A stretch of DNA of 35,136 nt. Source: JAXDLW01 sp050998755 (GTDB lineage Bacteria > Chloroflexota > Dormibacteria > DASZGP01). Both the position numbers and the translations under genes were made by a program. Where the stretch lies: positions 1 to 35,136 of the forward strand of contig JBPCPW010000026.1 of assembly GCA_050998755.1 (NCBI GenBank), read 5' to 3'. Below, piece by piece: positions 7,919 through 15,535 of this stretch. Within the stretch, counting starts at the first letter, position 1. Each line of letters begins with the position of its first letter. The notes beneath the pieces are model-generated. The model worked only from the letters and a program-made list of their open reading frames with translations. It was not told where the DNA came from and ran no database searches.

Positions 7919-9328
7919 TCAGCTGACTGCCGCTGATTTCTTCCTCGAAGCCCGGGCCACCGCCGGTGCCTTGAGGGCATCCTGGCCGGAGACCGCGCTG
8001 CCGTTGCCAGACTTGCCGTTCGCAGACTTGCCGTTGGATCCCTTGCCGTTGGCCGTGGCGTAGTTGCTCGTCTCGCCCTTGGCGTGGGGAGCCACCTCCG
8101 CCACGTGTCCGGATGCGAAGCTGCTATGCCACTCGCGACCAACCGCGTCGGGCTTCGATACCGGTCGCAGGATGAACTCCTCGGCCAGGCGATGGGCGAC
8201 GTCGTCGGTGTACTGCGCCGGCGGCGACTTCATCAGCCAGGAGCTGGGACCGTAGAGGGAACCCTTGATGCCCTTGTCCAGGCCGAGTTTGCAGAAGCGG
8301 ACCGCGTCGATGACGATGCCGGCGCTGTTGGGACTGTCGTGGACTTCGAGCTTGAGCTCCATGTTCAGCGGCACGTCGCCGAACGACTTGCCCTCGAGCC
8401 GAATGAACGCCCATTTGCGGTCATTCAGCCACGGCACGTAGTCCGACGGCCCGACATGAACGCTCTTGGCGTTGATGTCCTTGTCCAACTGGCTGGTGAC
8501 AGCGTTGGTCTTGGAGATCTTCTTCGACTCCAGGCGCTCGCGCTCGAGCATGTTGAGGAAGTCGGTGTTGCCGCCGAAGTTCAACTGGTAGGTGTTCTCC
8601 AACTGGACTCCCCGGTCCTCGAAGAGGCGTGTGAGGACGCGGTGCACAATGGTCGCGCCAACCTGGGATTTGATGTCATCACCAACGATCGGCAGTCCGG
8701 CGGCCTCGAACCGCTCCTGCCAGTACTCCTCGCGGGCGATGAATACCGGCATGCAGTTGACCACCGCCACCTTCGCGGCGAGGGCCTGCTCCATGTACCA
8801 GCGCGTGGCGTCTTCAGAACCCACGGGCAGGTAGTTGACCAGCACGTCAGCCTTGGTCTTCTTGAGAATGCCGACCACGTCATCGGTCTTGCCCGGGGCC
8901 TTCTCGATCACCTCCTTGAGATACTTGCCGAGGCCGTCGAGGGTCATGCCCCGATGCACCTTGACGCCGCTCCTGGGGACGTCGCTGAACTTGACGGTGT
9001 TGTTCTGTCCGCTGAAGATCGCCTCGGAGAGGTCTTTGCCGACCTTCTCCTTGTCAATGTCGAACGCGGCCACGAACTCGATGTCCCGGATGTGGTAACC
9101 GCCGAGGTTGACGTGCATCAGACCGGGGACCTTGTCGGTCTCCCTGGCGTTCTTGTAGTACTGGACGCCCTGAACCAGGGAGCTGGCGCAGTTGCCCACG
9201 CCCACGATTGCCACGCGCACCCGCCGGCGCGAGCCGCCGCTCGCAGCCAATCCCGACGCTGGAGCTTTCGACTTCCGAGTCGTTCCGTTCTTCCGCGGCA
9301 TCGACGCGGAATTGTCCTTAGATGGCAT
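7919..9328 (-). CDS. ino1: myo-Inositol-1-phosphate synthase
   Basis: The Rossmann motif VAIVGVGNCASSLVQG (about residues 39-54) binds NAD, and the actinobacterial/archaeal-type blocks follow: LVNYLPVGSEDATRWY, VVNCMPVFIA, VGDDIKSQVGAT, LNFGGNTDFLNM, and MELKLEVHDSPNSAGIVIDA. The enzyme converts glucose-6-phosphate to inositol-1-phosphate, the first committed step towards phosphatidylinositol. At 469 residues it is longer than the roughly 370-residue family norm. The extra is a basic N-terminal leader and a low-complexity C-terminal tail of repeated NGK/SNGK units ending in RASRKKSAAVS. The ATG overlaps the end of the arsR-type gene by 11 bp, indicating translational coupling to its likely regulator. 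Confidence 0.95.
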   Translation of the reverse strand: MPSKDNSASMPRKNGTTRKSKAPASGLAASGGSRRRVRVAIVGVGNCASSLVQGVQYYKNARETDKVPGLMHVNLGGYHIRDIEFVAAFDIDKEKVGKDLSEAIFSGQNNTVKFSDVPRSGVKVHRGMTLDGLGKYLKEVIEKAPGKTDDVVGILKKTKADVLVNYLPVGSEDATRWYMEQALAAKVAVVNCMPVFIAREEYWQERFEAAGLPIVGDDIKSQVGATIVHRVLTRLFEDRGVQLENTYQLNFGGNTDFLNMLERERLESKKISKTNAVTSQLDKDINAKSVHVGPSDYVPWLNDRKWAFIRLEGKSFGDVPLNMELKLEVHDSPNSAGIVIDAVRFCKLGLDKGIKGSLYGPSSWLMKSPPAQYTDDVAHRLAEEFILRPVSKPDAVGREWHSSFASGHVAEVAPHAKGETSNYATANGKGSNGKSANGKSGNGSAVSGQDALKAPAVARASRKKSAAVS

Positions 9329-9710
9329 TCGCAGTCTCCTTATTCAATGGGTCAACGGGACCCTGGCGACCCATCGCGGGCGCGCCATCTGTCTGGCGGT
9401 GTGCCGTCGCCGGGGTGACTCCGGCGGGCATGTTGATGAACTGGTTGAAACGGTCCTGGATGGCGCGGATCGACGGGCGGTCAAGGCCGCAGGCGATTTC
9501 CCGGCCGCGCCGACGGGTCTCGATCAGACCTGCCCGCCGCATCACCCGCAGGTGCCAGGAGAGCAGGGGCTGACTCAATTTGAGCTGTCGCGCGATCTCG
9601 GCGGCGCTCATCTCTCCATCCACGAGGAGCGAGACGATGGCCAGCCTGGTCGGATTGGCCAGGCCGATGAAGTACGCCTTGAGGTCACGCAGGGTGCTCG
9701 CTGCTGACAT
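9318..9710 (-). CDS. ArsR-family winged-helix regulator, first gene of the inositol-lipid operon
   Basis: The 130-residue protein has the ArsR fold: ALANPTRLAIVSLL-type helix (here LANPTRLAIVSLL), AAEIARQLKLSQPLLSWHL recognition helix (about 36-55) and the wing with LIETRRRGREI. There is no ELCVCDL-type metal-binding Cys motif, so it is probably not a metal sensor. A Pro/Ala-rich tail of about 35 residues follows the domain. It overlaps ino1 by 11 bp, and a perfect inverted repeat sits 36 bp upstream of its ATG, the classical layout of an autoregulated ArsR repressor. I infer that it controls inositol-lipid synthesis. The corynebacterial inositol regulator IpsA is a LacI-type protein, so this would be a different solution. 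GGGGAA serves as the ribosome-binding site. Confidence 0.9.
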   Translation of the reverse strand: MSAASTLRDLKAYFIGLANPTRLAIVSLLVDGEMSAAEIARQLKLSQPLLSWHLRVMRRAGLIETRRRGREIACGLDRPSIRAIQDRFNQFINMPAGVTPATAHRQTDGAPAMGRQGPVDPLNKETANAI

Positions 9711-9745
9711 TTTTCAATTCCCCGGGCCTGTTTCCCGACAGATCC

Positions 9746-9778
9746 CATAAAGAAAGATTTGATAAACGATTCTTTATG
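9746..9778. promoter_or_regulatory. Perfect inverted repeat, likely ArsR operator
   Basis: CATAAAGAA (9746-9754) is repeated exactly as TTCTTTATG (9770-9778) on the other side of a 15-bp spacer. The segment is strikingly AT-rich in a GC-rich genome. On the minus strand the TATCAAAT in the spacer could be a -10 element, so a bound dimer would block transcription of arsR-ino1 and the genes behind. The same site could also affect the divergent small gene at 9891. Confidence 0.65.
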
Positions 9779-9890
9779 AGTCTAGTCCGGACGACCTTGT
9801 TGCGCAAGCCAGCGCCGTCGACCCGCAGCCAAGCGTGATAATCCTGCTGTATGCTGAAATGACATCGACCCCTTCAAGGAGGTAGACGCC

Positions 9891-10106
9891 ATCGGACCGC
9901 TGATCATCATCCTGATCGTCGTGCTATTGCTGGCCCTGGCCGTTGGCGGCGGCAGCTACCGCCGGCGTCGCATCATCGTGCCGCCGGCAGCGGCCCCGGT
10001 GGTGGCCACGCCGGTCGTGCTACAGACGCCCGTCGTGCAGCAGCCAGTGGTCACCACCCCCGTGGTGGAGAAGCCCGTCGGCGAAGGACCAAGGACAGTC
10101 GAATAG
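9891..10106 (+). CDS. Small single-pass membrane protein with PVV repeats; apparent AUC start
   Basis: A strong Shine-Dalgarno sequence AAGGAGGT (9876-9883) is followed 7 nt later by ATC (9891), in frame with a 71-residue protein. It has a hydrophobic helix (GPLIIILIVVLLLALAVGGG, residues 2-21), a basic YRRRR stop-transfer cluster, then a tail in which PVV recurs about every five residues (ATPVV, QTPVV, QQPVV, TTPVV). No ATG, GTG or TTG lies between the in-frame stop at 9855-9857 and the helix; the first ordinary start, GTG 9921, has no ribosome-binding site and would cut the helix in half. I therefore favour an AUC start. CTG 9900 is the alternative. Function unknown; the extended tail suggests a wall- or periplasm-spanning role. 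Confidence 0.6.
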   Translation: MGPLIIILIVVLLLALAVGGGSYRRRRIIVPPAAAPVVATPVVLQTPVVQQPVVTTPVVEKPVGEGPRTVE

Positions 10107-10243
10107 GCCGCGACCCCTCAACCCGGATCGCTGGATCCCGGCTAGCAGATACCTGGGCAGTTCCCTGCCCGGGCGACCGGGCACTGACCTGCATATCGAC
10201 ATTCGACCTGGCGGCGGCGAAGTTCCTGGCGAAGCGCGGCCTG

Positions 10244-10286
10244 GAGCCGACGCTGGGCGGCGCGGGCTTCAGCCCGCTTCCGGCTC
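10244..10286 (+). repeat. Nested stem-loop before the phospholipase C gene
   Basis: GAGCCG (10244-10249) pairs with CGGCTC (10281-10286), and inside it GCGGGCT (10262-10268) pairs perfectly with AGCCCGC (10271-10277) across a 2-nt loop. A second hairpin, CCTGGGCAG/CTGCCCGGG, lies at 10152-10173 just after the small membrane gene. There is no T-tract, so these are either weak terminators, a structured leader or REP-like units. Nothing coding is seen in 10107-10292. Confidence 0.35.
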
Positions 10287-10298
10287 GGGGAATTGTCC

Positions 10299-11819
10299 AT
10301 GGACAAGGCCTCCTGCAAGACGTTTGGAGAGTTGGGCCTTTTCTGGCGCAGAGTATGCGCTGATCAGATGGTGAAGGGAAGTGCGTCGGCGCCCCGTTTC
10401 TGGCCCGTGATCGTCTTTGGCGCGCTGGTCTCGGCGGTTGCATGGGCGATCTCAGGCGGGGCGGCAGGTCCTGGGCAGCCATCGCAAACGGCGCTAGGGC
10501 CCAACTCAGGTATACACACCATCCGGCACGTGATCGTGATCATGCAGGAGAACCGCTCCTTCGATCATTACTTCGGAACCTACCCCGGGGCGGATGGCCT
10601 GCCCCGCGAGGGCAACACGTTCACGGCCTGCGTCAACGACCCCAGGACAGGCCAGTGCGTGTACCCCTTCCACGACACCAGCGACGTCAATCACGGCGGC
10701 CCGCACAGCAACATCGACGCCAGAACCGATATCAACGGGGGTGCGATGAATGGGTTCATCCGGGACGCGGAGCGCGGCAAAACCGGTTGCGCCTCGACCG
10801 ATAACCCCGCCTGCGGGGGTAATGGGGGCACCACCGATGTCATGGGCTTTCACGACGCCCGCGAGATCCCGAATTACTGGGCCTATGCCCGGAACTTCGT
10901 CCTCCAGGACCACATGTTTCAGCCAAACGCATCCTGGTCGCTGCCGCAGCACCTGTTCATGGTCTCGGAATGGTCCGCCAAGTGCAGCCGGGCCGCCATC
11001 CCCCTCAGCTGCATCAACGAGCTTGAGAGTCCCGCCCACCCGCCTGATTTCGGCCCGCCCCACGCCAATCCGGACTATGCGTGGACCGACCTCACCTACC
11101 TGATGCACAAGTTCAAGGTGAGCTGGCGATACTACGTGCAGGCGGGAACCGAGCCCGACTGCCGCAATGATGCCGCCGACTGCCCTCCTGTCAACCAGGA
11201 TGCCAAGACCCCGGGAATCTGGAACCCGCTGCCGTTCTTCGACACGGTTCGCGACAACGGTCAACTCGGCAACATCACAGGGGTCGGCCACTACTACGAG
11301 GACGCGCGCAAGGGAACCCTCCCAGCGGTCAGCTGGATCACCCCCAGCAACGCGAATAGCGACCACCCGACGGCGTCGATCGCCTCGGGCCAGAAGTGGG
11401 TCACCAGTCTGGTCAACGCCGCCATGCAGGGGCCGGAGTGGAGCAGCACCGCCATCTTCCTGAGCTGGGACGATTGGGGCGGCTTCTACGACCACGTGGT
11501 ACCACCCACGGTGGACCGGAATGGGTACGGTCTGCGGGTTCCCGGCCTCGTTATCAGCCCCTATGCCCGCAGTGGGTTCGTCGATCACCAGACCTACAGC
11601 CACGACGCGTACGTGAAATTCATCGAGGACGACTTCCTCGGCGGTCACCGTCTCGACCCGCGCACCGACGGTCGTCCCGACGGCCGGCCCACGGTCCGCG
11701 AGAACGCGCCGCAACTCGGAAACCTGCTCAACGACTTCGACTTCACCCGCCCGCCTGGTAAGACGCTGGTGCTGCCCCTCGATCCCCTCCCCGGCCCGGC
11801 GTCGACCAGCGGCGGCTAG
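10299..11819 (+). CDS. Phosphoesterase/phospholipase C family protein, membrane-anchored or secreted
   Basis: This is a phospholipase C/acid phosphatase AcpA-type phosphoesterase (PF04185) of about 506 residues. The metal-binding N-terminal motif MQENRSFDHYFGTYPGADG is intact, followed by AVSWITPSNANSDHP, FLSWDDWGGFYDHVVPP and VPGLVISPYAR, which carry the other active-site residues. A hydrophobic segment (about residues 34-53) after a basic stretch is a signal peptide or anchor. The ATG at 10299 follows a weak GGGGA; ATG 10368, directly before the hydrophobic segment, is equally possible. Such enzymes cleave phospholipids or phosphomonoesters outside the cell. Several Cys residues (for example NDPRTGQC, TGC, NPAC) fit an extracytoplasmic disulfide-bonded protein. 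It is a solitary gene. Confidence 0.9.
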   Translation: MDKASCKTFGELGLFWRRVCADQMVKGSASAPRFWPVIVFGALVSAVAWAISGGAAGPGQPSQTALGPNSGIHTIRHVIVIMQENRSFDHYFGTYPGADGLPREGNTFTACVNDPRTGQCVYPFHDTSDVNHGGPHSNIDARTDINGGAMNGFIRDAERGKTGCASTDNPACGGNGGTTDVMGFHDAREIPNYWAYARNFVLQDHMFQPNASWSLPQHLFMVSEWSAKCSRAAIPLSCINELESPAHPPDFGPPHANPDYAWTDLTYLMHKFKVSWRYYVQAGTEPDCRNDAADCPPVNQDAKTPGIWNPLPFFDTVRDNGQLGNITGVGHYYEDARKGTLPAVSWITPSNANSDHPTASIASGQKWVTSLVNAAMQGPEWSSTAIFLSWDDWGGFYDHVVPPTVDRNGYGLRVPGLVISPYARSGFVDHQTYSHDAYVKFIEDDFLGGHRLDPRTDGRPDGRPTVRENAPQLGNLLNDFDFTRPPGKTLVLPLDPLPGPASTSGG

Positions 11820-11844
11820 GCTGAACGAGAGGACTCGAGGATCC

Positions 11845-11919
11845 ATGACAACGGCGGGCTCACCGACGCGCGACGGAGATGCTAAGTTCAAGTCCAAGCA
11901 GGAGGTGAACCAGCAGTGA
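11845..11919 (+). CDS. Possible 24-residue leader peptide coupled to the YtxH-like gene
   Basis: An ATG at 11845 opens a 24-codon frame with many charged residues whose TGA (11917-11919) overlaps the GTG start at 11916 in a GTGA arrangement. GAGG lies three to four bases upstream of the ATG, which is close for a ribosome-binding site. The overlap suggests either translational coupling or chance. No function can be proposed. Confidence 0.3.
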   Translation: MTTAGSPTRDGDAKFKSKQEVNQQ

Positions 11920-12488
11920 AGAACGGAAGGAGCAAGCAGGTTGAGGCCATCGTCGAGACGGTGATGGAAGAGCTGCAGAAGCGCAGCGAAAGCGGCCGCG
12001 GCGCAGCGGGCGACGCGGCAGACAGCGCCAGCAAGATGGCCGGCGAGGCCGTCAAGTCGGCCGGCAAGGCCTACAAGTCGGCCAGCGGCGCAGTCAAGGA
12101 CGCTGATATCTCTGACAAGGTCGAGAAGATCCTCGAATTCATCGAGGAGAACACAAGCGTGGTCGCCCAGGTGGGGAAGAAGCTCGCCGGCGACGCCGTC
12201 AAGGAAGCCCCGGCGGCCGCGGCGGCTGTGGGCGAAGCGGTATCCAATGCTGCGGAGGCCGGCGCCGAAGCCGTCAACGATGCGCTGGAAACCCTGGGTA
12301 AGGAGGTCTTTAAACCAACTGTGCGCTATGGACGTGGGCTTCGCCATGGGCTCCTTCTGGGAGCCGTCATCGCAATGCTGTATACCCCGTGGCCGGGCAA
12401 GGCGCTCCGGGAGAAGCTGACGGCCTTCGGCCGTGAGGCGATCGACCTGGTCGACGCCATGCGCACCGGCGCCGCCGACTCGCGCTAG
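11916..12488 (+). CDS. YtxH-like protein with Ala/Lys-rich helical N-terminal region
   Basis: The GTG start lies 8-9 nt after GGAGGTG. Residues 1-130 are rich in Ala, Lys, Glu and Ser with repeated AADSASK, SAGKAYKSAS and VGEAVSNAAEAGAE patterns, typical of long amphipathic helices as in apolipoprotein- or LEA-like proteins. Near residues 140-165, GRGLRHGLLLGAVIAMLYTP resembles the YtxH family helix (glycine-zipper then P-x-x-G-x-x-x-R-x-x-L). This suggests membrane association with a long helical tail, often linked to stress, though the function of such proteins is unsettled. It ends in a CTAG whose palindrome gives the TAG stop for this gene and for the convergent penicillin-acylase gene. 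Confidence 0.75.
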   Translation: MKNGRSKQVEAIVETVMEELQKRSESGRGAAGDAADSASKMAGEAVKSAGKAYKSASGAVKDADISDKVEKILEFIEENTSVVAQVGKKLAGDAVKEAPAAAAAVGEAVSNAAEAGAEAVNDALETLGKEVFKPTVRYGRGLRHGLLLGAVIAMLYTPWPGKALREKLTAFGREAIDLVDAMRTGAADSR

Positions 12489-14860
12489 GACGCCGGCTCC
12501 GGTTCCAGGACCAGGCGCCGGCCGGGGGTCGGCGCCTGGCCGAAAGACAGCGGCTCAAGGCGCGCCTGCAACCAGCCGTCCACCAGGTCCGCATAATTCG
12601 GGCTGGCGGGATGCCCGGACTGGCCGGGCACCTGGCACCAGCCGGAGCGCGAGCTGCTCCCCATGTCATAGACGGCGCGATAGAACGCTGCCGTGAGCCT
12701 CCCCGGCGCTGCGCCGCCGACAGCGCCCACCCGGACGGTGTCGGCATCCCCGGGTGCCGAAAACGGCCCGCGACTAAAGATCGGGCGCAGCGCCCCGGCG
12801 GCGTCGGCAAGTGGGTGGCTGATGGTGAACCGGCGGCGGCCCCCCCCCTCGCGAGCGCCTCGATTGGAAGCGTCGGCCAGGGCGGACCACAGGATCTCCG
12901 GGCCTCCGTCCACACCGGGGACCTGCCCGGCCTCCACCAGCACCGCCAGCACCCTCAGGACCCCGGCGGTCAGCCGCCCACTGTATGGCCCCTCAGCGGA
13001 TACCGGGCTGGCCGACTCCCCGAGCAGGTAGCCGCGCAGGCCGGGGCTGAGGCGGGCCCCCACCAGGCGGTCAAACAGCAATCCCATGGCGTGCTCATAC
13101 AGGAGCGCGGCGGACGAGCCCGCGACGATGTTGCAGTCCCAGTCCCGAAGCAGGGCGATCGGTTCGTCGATGCGGCCCTCGGGATGGCGCCGGGCTGCCT
13201 CGAGCACCAGCTCGCGGAATTGGGCTGCTGCCAGGCTGTGGGTGTCACCCTGGAGCTCAGCGGCGAACTCGGGGCTGACCTCCCCGCGCTCCTCGAGCGC
13301 CTGGTCTATACGCGCCGCGCGGAAATCTCCGGCCGGTTCAGCGACCAGGAGGTGGGCACATTTTTCGACCGCCACCGGCTGGTTGGCGGCGACCACCCGG
13401 CCTGACGGCGGATTGAACAGTTCGGGCATCTCCTCCAGGGAGACAAAGCCACCCCACTCGTCCCGATGCTCCCACCCCCTGGCCGGGATGCGCCCCTGGC
13501 CCGCGCGGCGAAGCGGGATGAACCCCGAGAGGCGGTACCCGATGTTGCCGGCGTCGTCGGCGTAGGTGACCCCCAGGGCAGGTGAAGCGCAACTGGAGAT
13601 CGCCGCGCGGAACCCGCGCCAGTCGGCGGCAAGGTTCAGCCGTCGCACCCAACCGATACTGTCGACCTCAGAGTCAAGTCCGACCCAGCGCAGCGACATC
13701 GGCGGTTGGGACCCGCCCACGGCCGGGCTGATGACTGGGCCGCGGCGGGTCACCAGGACGTCCTCGACCTGCGGCTTCCCGCCGCGCACCTGGATGACCT
13801 CGCGGAACCGTACGGCGTCCTGCCACGCCCCGCCGTCATCGAACTGCAGGGGGTTGTTGGGGTTGAAGCGTTCCACGTACAGGTCCTGGACCGAGACGTT
13901 GGCGTTGACCAGGCCCCAGGCGACATGTTGATTGCGTCCGAAGAGCACGTAGGGGGTGCCGCAGAAGGTGAGCCCCGCGATCACCTCGTCTCCCTCCTGA
14001 ACGTGCACGCGATACCACGAGCTCGGGATGGAGATCGGGCCGTGAGGGTCATTGGCCAGCAGCGCATGACCGGTGGTCGTTTTCGACCCGTGCACCGCCC
14101 AGCTGTTGCTGGCGGGTGCCCAGGAACTGAGGGCCAGGAGGTCCTCCGCCGATTTCAGCTCGGCAAACCACTCCGGGCTGGCCGCCCCGGCGGCGCCGGC
14201 GAGGTCGCCCAGGGGCATCGCGGCAGTGCCGGCCAGGACGGGGTCAAGGGCCGCTGTCAATTCCGCGCCGAGCTCTTTCAGCAGCCGCATGCGGACCAGC
14301 TGCGACTCCCAGTTCAGCGCCTGGCTGTAACTCAGTAACCGGCCCACAGCCAGCGTGTCCTCCGGCTCCCAGGGCTCGGGGCGGTGGCGCAGGATGGTGA
14401 ACTCGGCAGGCAGCGGGCGGTCCCGCATTGCGGCGTTCACACCAGCGGTGTACGCCAGCACCTCGGCGCGCACATCACCGGTCGCGTGGGTGATGTGCCA
14501 TTCGGCCTCGGATACCCGGCGCAGGCCCAGCCGCCGCATCAGCCGATCGACGCCCAGGCCTCGGGGACCAACGACCTCGCAGAGGCGCCCTGCCGCCATC
14601 CGGCGCTGCAGCTCCATCTGCCAGAGCCGATCCTGGGCATGGACGAAGCCGATGCCGAACAGCGCGTCGCGGCGACTGCTTGCGGATATATGCGGTATGC
14701 CTCGTTCGTCGCGTGTGAGAACGACATCCGCGTCAATGCCCGAGACCTGCAGGCGGCCCTCGACCCGCGGCAGCGGTCGCCGGAAGATCAGGTGGTAGGC
14801 GATGGCCACCACGGCAATGAGCAATGACAGCGCCACCGCGAGGACGACCACGAAGTTCAT
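12485..14860 (-). CDS. Penicillin-acylase family Ntn hydrolase
   Basis: A 791-residue protein with an N-terminal membrane helix (2-24, VVVLAVALSLLIAVVAIAY), the alpha-chain start VVLTRDERGIPHISA, FVHAQDRLWQMELQRR, then a linker and the SNSW motif. Ser251 would be the N-terminal nucleophile exposed by self-cleavage. ALLANDPHGPISIPSSWY, and later VNANVSVQDLYVE, match the beta-chain. Members hydrolyse amide bonds of penicillins, acyl-homoserine lactones and other N-acyl compounds. The natural substrate cannot be inferred; acylase for quorum-signal quenching or lipid-amide turnover are options. The start is 65 bp from the divergent glutaredoxin gene; TATCTT lies nine bases before the ATG, compatible with a leaderless or very short transcript. 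Confidence 0.9.
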   Translation of the reverse strand: MNFVVVLAVALSLLIAVVAIAYHLIFRRPLPRVEGRLQVSGIDADVVLTRDERGIPHISASSRRDALFGIGFVHAQDRLWQMELQRRMAAGRLCEVVGPRGLGVDRLMRRLGLRRVSEAEWHITHATGDVRAEVLAYTAGVNAAMRDRPLPAEFTILRHRPEPWEPEDTLAVGRLLSYSQALNWESQLVRMRLLKELGAELTAALDPVLAGTAAMPLGDLAGAAGAASPEWFAELKSAEDLLALSSWAPASNSWAVHGSKTTTGHALLANDPHGPISIPSSWYRVHVQEGDEVIAGLTFCGTPYVLFGRNQHVAWGLVNANVSVQDLYVERFNPNNPLQFDDGGAWQDAVRFREVIQVRGGKPQVEDVLVTRRGPVISPAVGGSQPPMSLRWVGLDSEVDSIGWVRRLNLAADWRGFRAAISSCASPALGVTYADDAGNIGYRLSGFIPLRRAGQGRIPARGWEHRDEWGGFVSLEEMPELFNPPSGRVVAANQPVAVEKCAHLLVAEPAGDFRAARIDQALEERGEVSPEFAAELQGDTHSLAAAQFRELVLEAARRHPEGRIDEPIALLRDWDCNIVAGSSAALLYEHAMGLLFDRLVGARLSPGLRGYLLGESASPVSAEGPYSGRLTAGVLRVLAVLVEAGQVPGVDGGPEILWSALADASNRGAREGGGRRRFTISHPLADAAGALRPIFSRGPFSAPGDADTVRVGAVGGAAPGRLTAAFYRAVYDMGSSSRSGWCQVPGQSGHPASPNYADLVDGWLQARLEPLSFGQAPTPGRRLVLEPEPAS

Positions 14861-14912
14861 TGCCCGCCAAAGATAGACGGGAAGGTTGGCCCCGGGTGCC
14901 CCGGGGTAATCC

Positions 14913-14918
14913 TAGAAT
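14913..14918 (+). promoter_or_regulatory. Candidate -10 element for leaderless glutaredoxin-PDZ mRNA
   Basis: TAGAAT ends seven bases before ATG 14926. There is no Shine-Dalgarno sequence, and transcription from this element would begin at or within a base of the ATG. No convincing -35 box is visible. Confidence 0.35.
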
Positions 14919-14925
14919 CGAGATC

Positions 14926-15534
14926 ATGCAGCCAGAAGTCGTCATCTACTCCACGCCAACCTGCACCTACTGTGCCGCTGCCAAGCGCTGGTTCAAAGAG
15001 CACGGGGTGCAGTACACCGAGCACGACGTGACCCGAGACCCGGCCCGCGCGACGGAGATGTACCGCCTCACGGGACAGAACGCGGTCCCTGTGATCCGCG
15101 TCGGCGGCCAGGTGATGGTCGGTTTTGACCCGCTGCAACTGGCGCGGCTGATCCCGGCCAACCCGGACGCCCCGGGGCAGACCGAGGCAGCTGGTGAGCG
15201 GGTCAGCCTGGGCATGGCGGCGCAGTCGCTGACCGCCGAGAAGGCCGCCGAACTGGGCCTGCCGGCGGCTTTCGGCGTGGTGGTCGGCCCCGTCAGGAGC
15301 GGAGGCCCGGCGGGCGAGGCGGGAATCGAGGAGGGCGACGTGCTGATAGGGATCGGCAGCTACACACTGCAGAACCTGCCCCAACTGCAGCGGGTGGTGG
15401 CGATGAAACGCCCTGGCGACTCGCTCGCTGTCCGGGCCTGGCGGGCCGGCGACGAGTTCGACGCGACGATCCAGTTCCCGGCTTCAGCCACACCGGCAAC
15501 CGCAGGTACCGAACAGCAGCCGCTGCAGGCCTGA
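14926..15534 (+). CDS. Glutaredoxin-PDZ domain fusion protein
   Basis: Residues 1-80 form a glutaredoxin domain: VVIYSTPTCTYCAAAKRWF carries the CTYC redox site and NAVPVIRVGG the cis-Pro. A short linker leads to a PDZ domain (about 93-185) of HtrA type, with SLTAEKAAELGL, GVVVGPVRSGGPAGEAGI and GDVLIGIGSY blocks. The tail is Thr/Pro/Gln-rich. No signal peptide is seen, so it is probably cytosolic. The union of a thiol-disulfide domain with a peptide-binding domain suggests that the redox domain is targeted to certain C-termini. The start is the first Met before the glutaredoxin fold; longer upstream frames would enter the divergent gene. GDPD follows on the same strand with no gap. Confidence 0.85.
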   Translation: MQPEVVIYSTPTCTYCAAAKRWFKEHGVQYTEHDVTRDPARATEMYRLTGQNAVPVIRVGGQVMVGFDPLQLARLIPANPDAPGQTEAAGERVSLGMAAQSLTAEKAAELGLPAAFGVVVGPVRSGGPAGEAGIEEGDVLIGIGSYTLQNLPQLQRVVAMKRPGDSLAVRAWRAGDEFDATIQFPASATPATAGTEQQPLQA

Positions 15535-15535
15535 C

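Noticed and set aside
8084..9418. 444-codon plus-strand ORF opposite ino1
   Set aside because: It is the mirror of the well-conserved inositol synthase; high GC removes stops on the complementary strand. The translation has no recognisable domain.
10506..12347. 613-codon minus-strand ORF opposite the phospholipase C gene
   Set aside because: Antisense shadow of a clear phosphoesterase and of the YtxH-like gene; no family features.
14880..14912. SigR-type promoter before the glutaredoxin-PDZ gene
   Set aside because: GGGAAG is present but no GTT lies 18 bp downstream; the nearest GTA is at 20 bp, so the match is not good enough.
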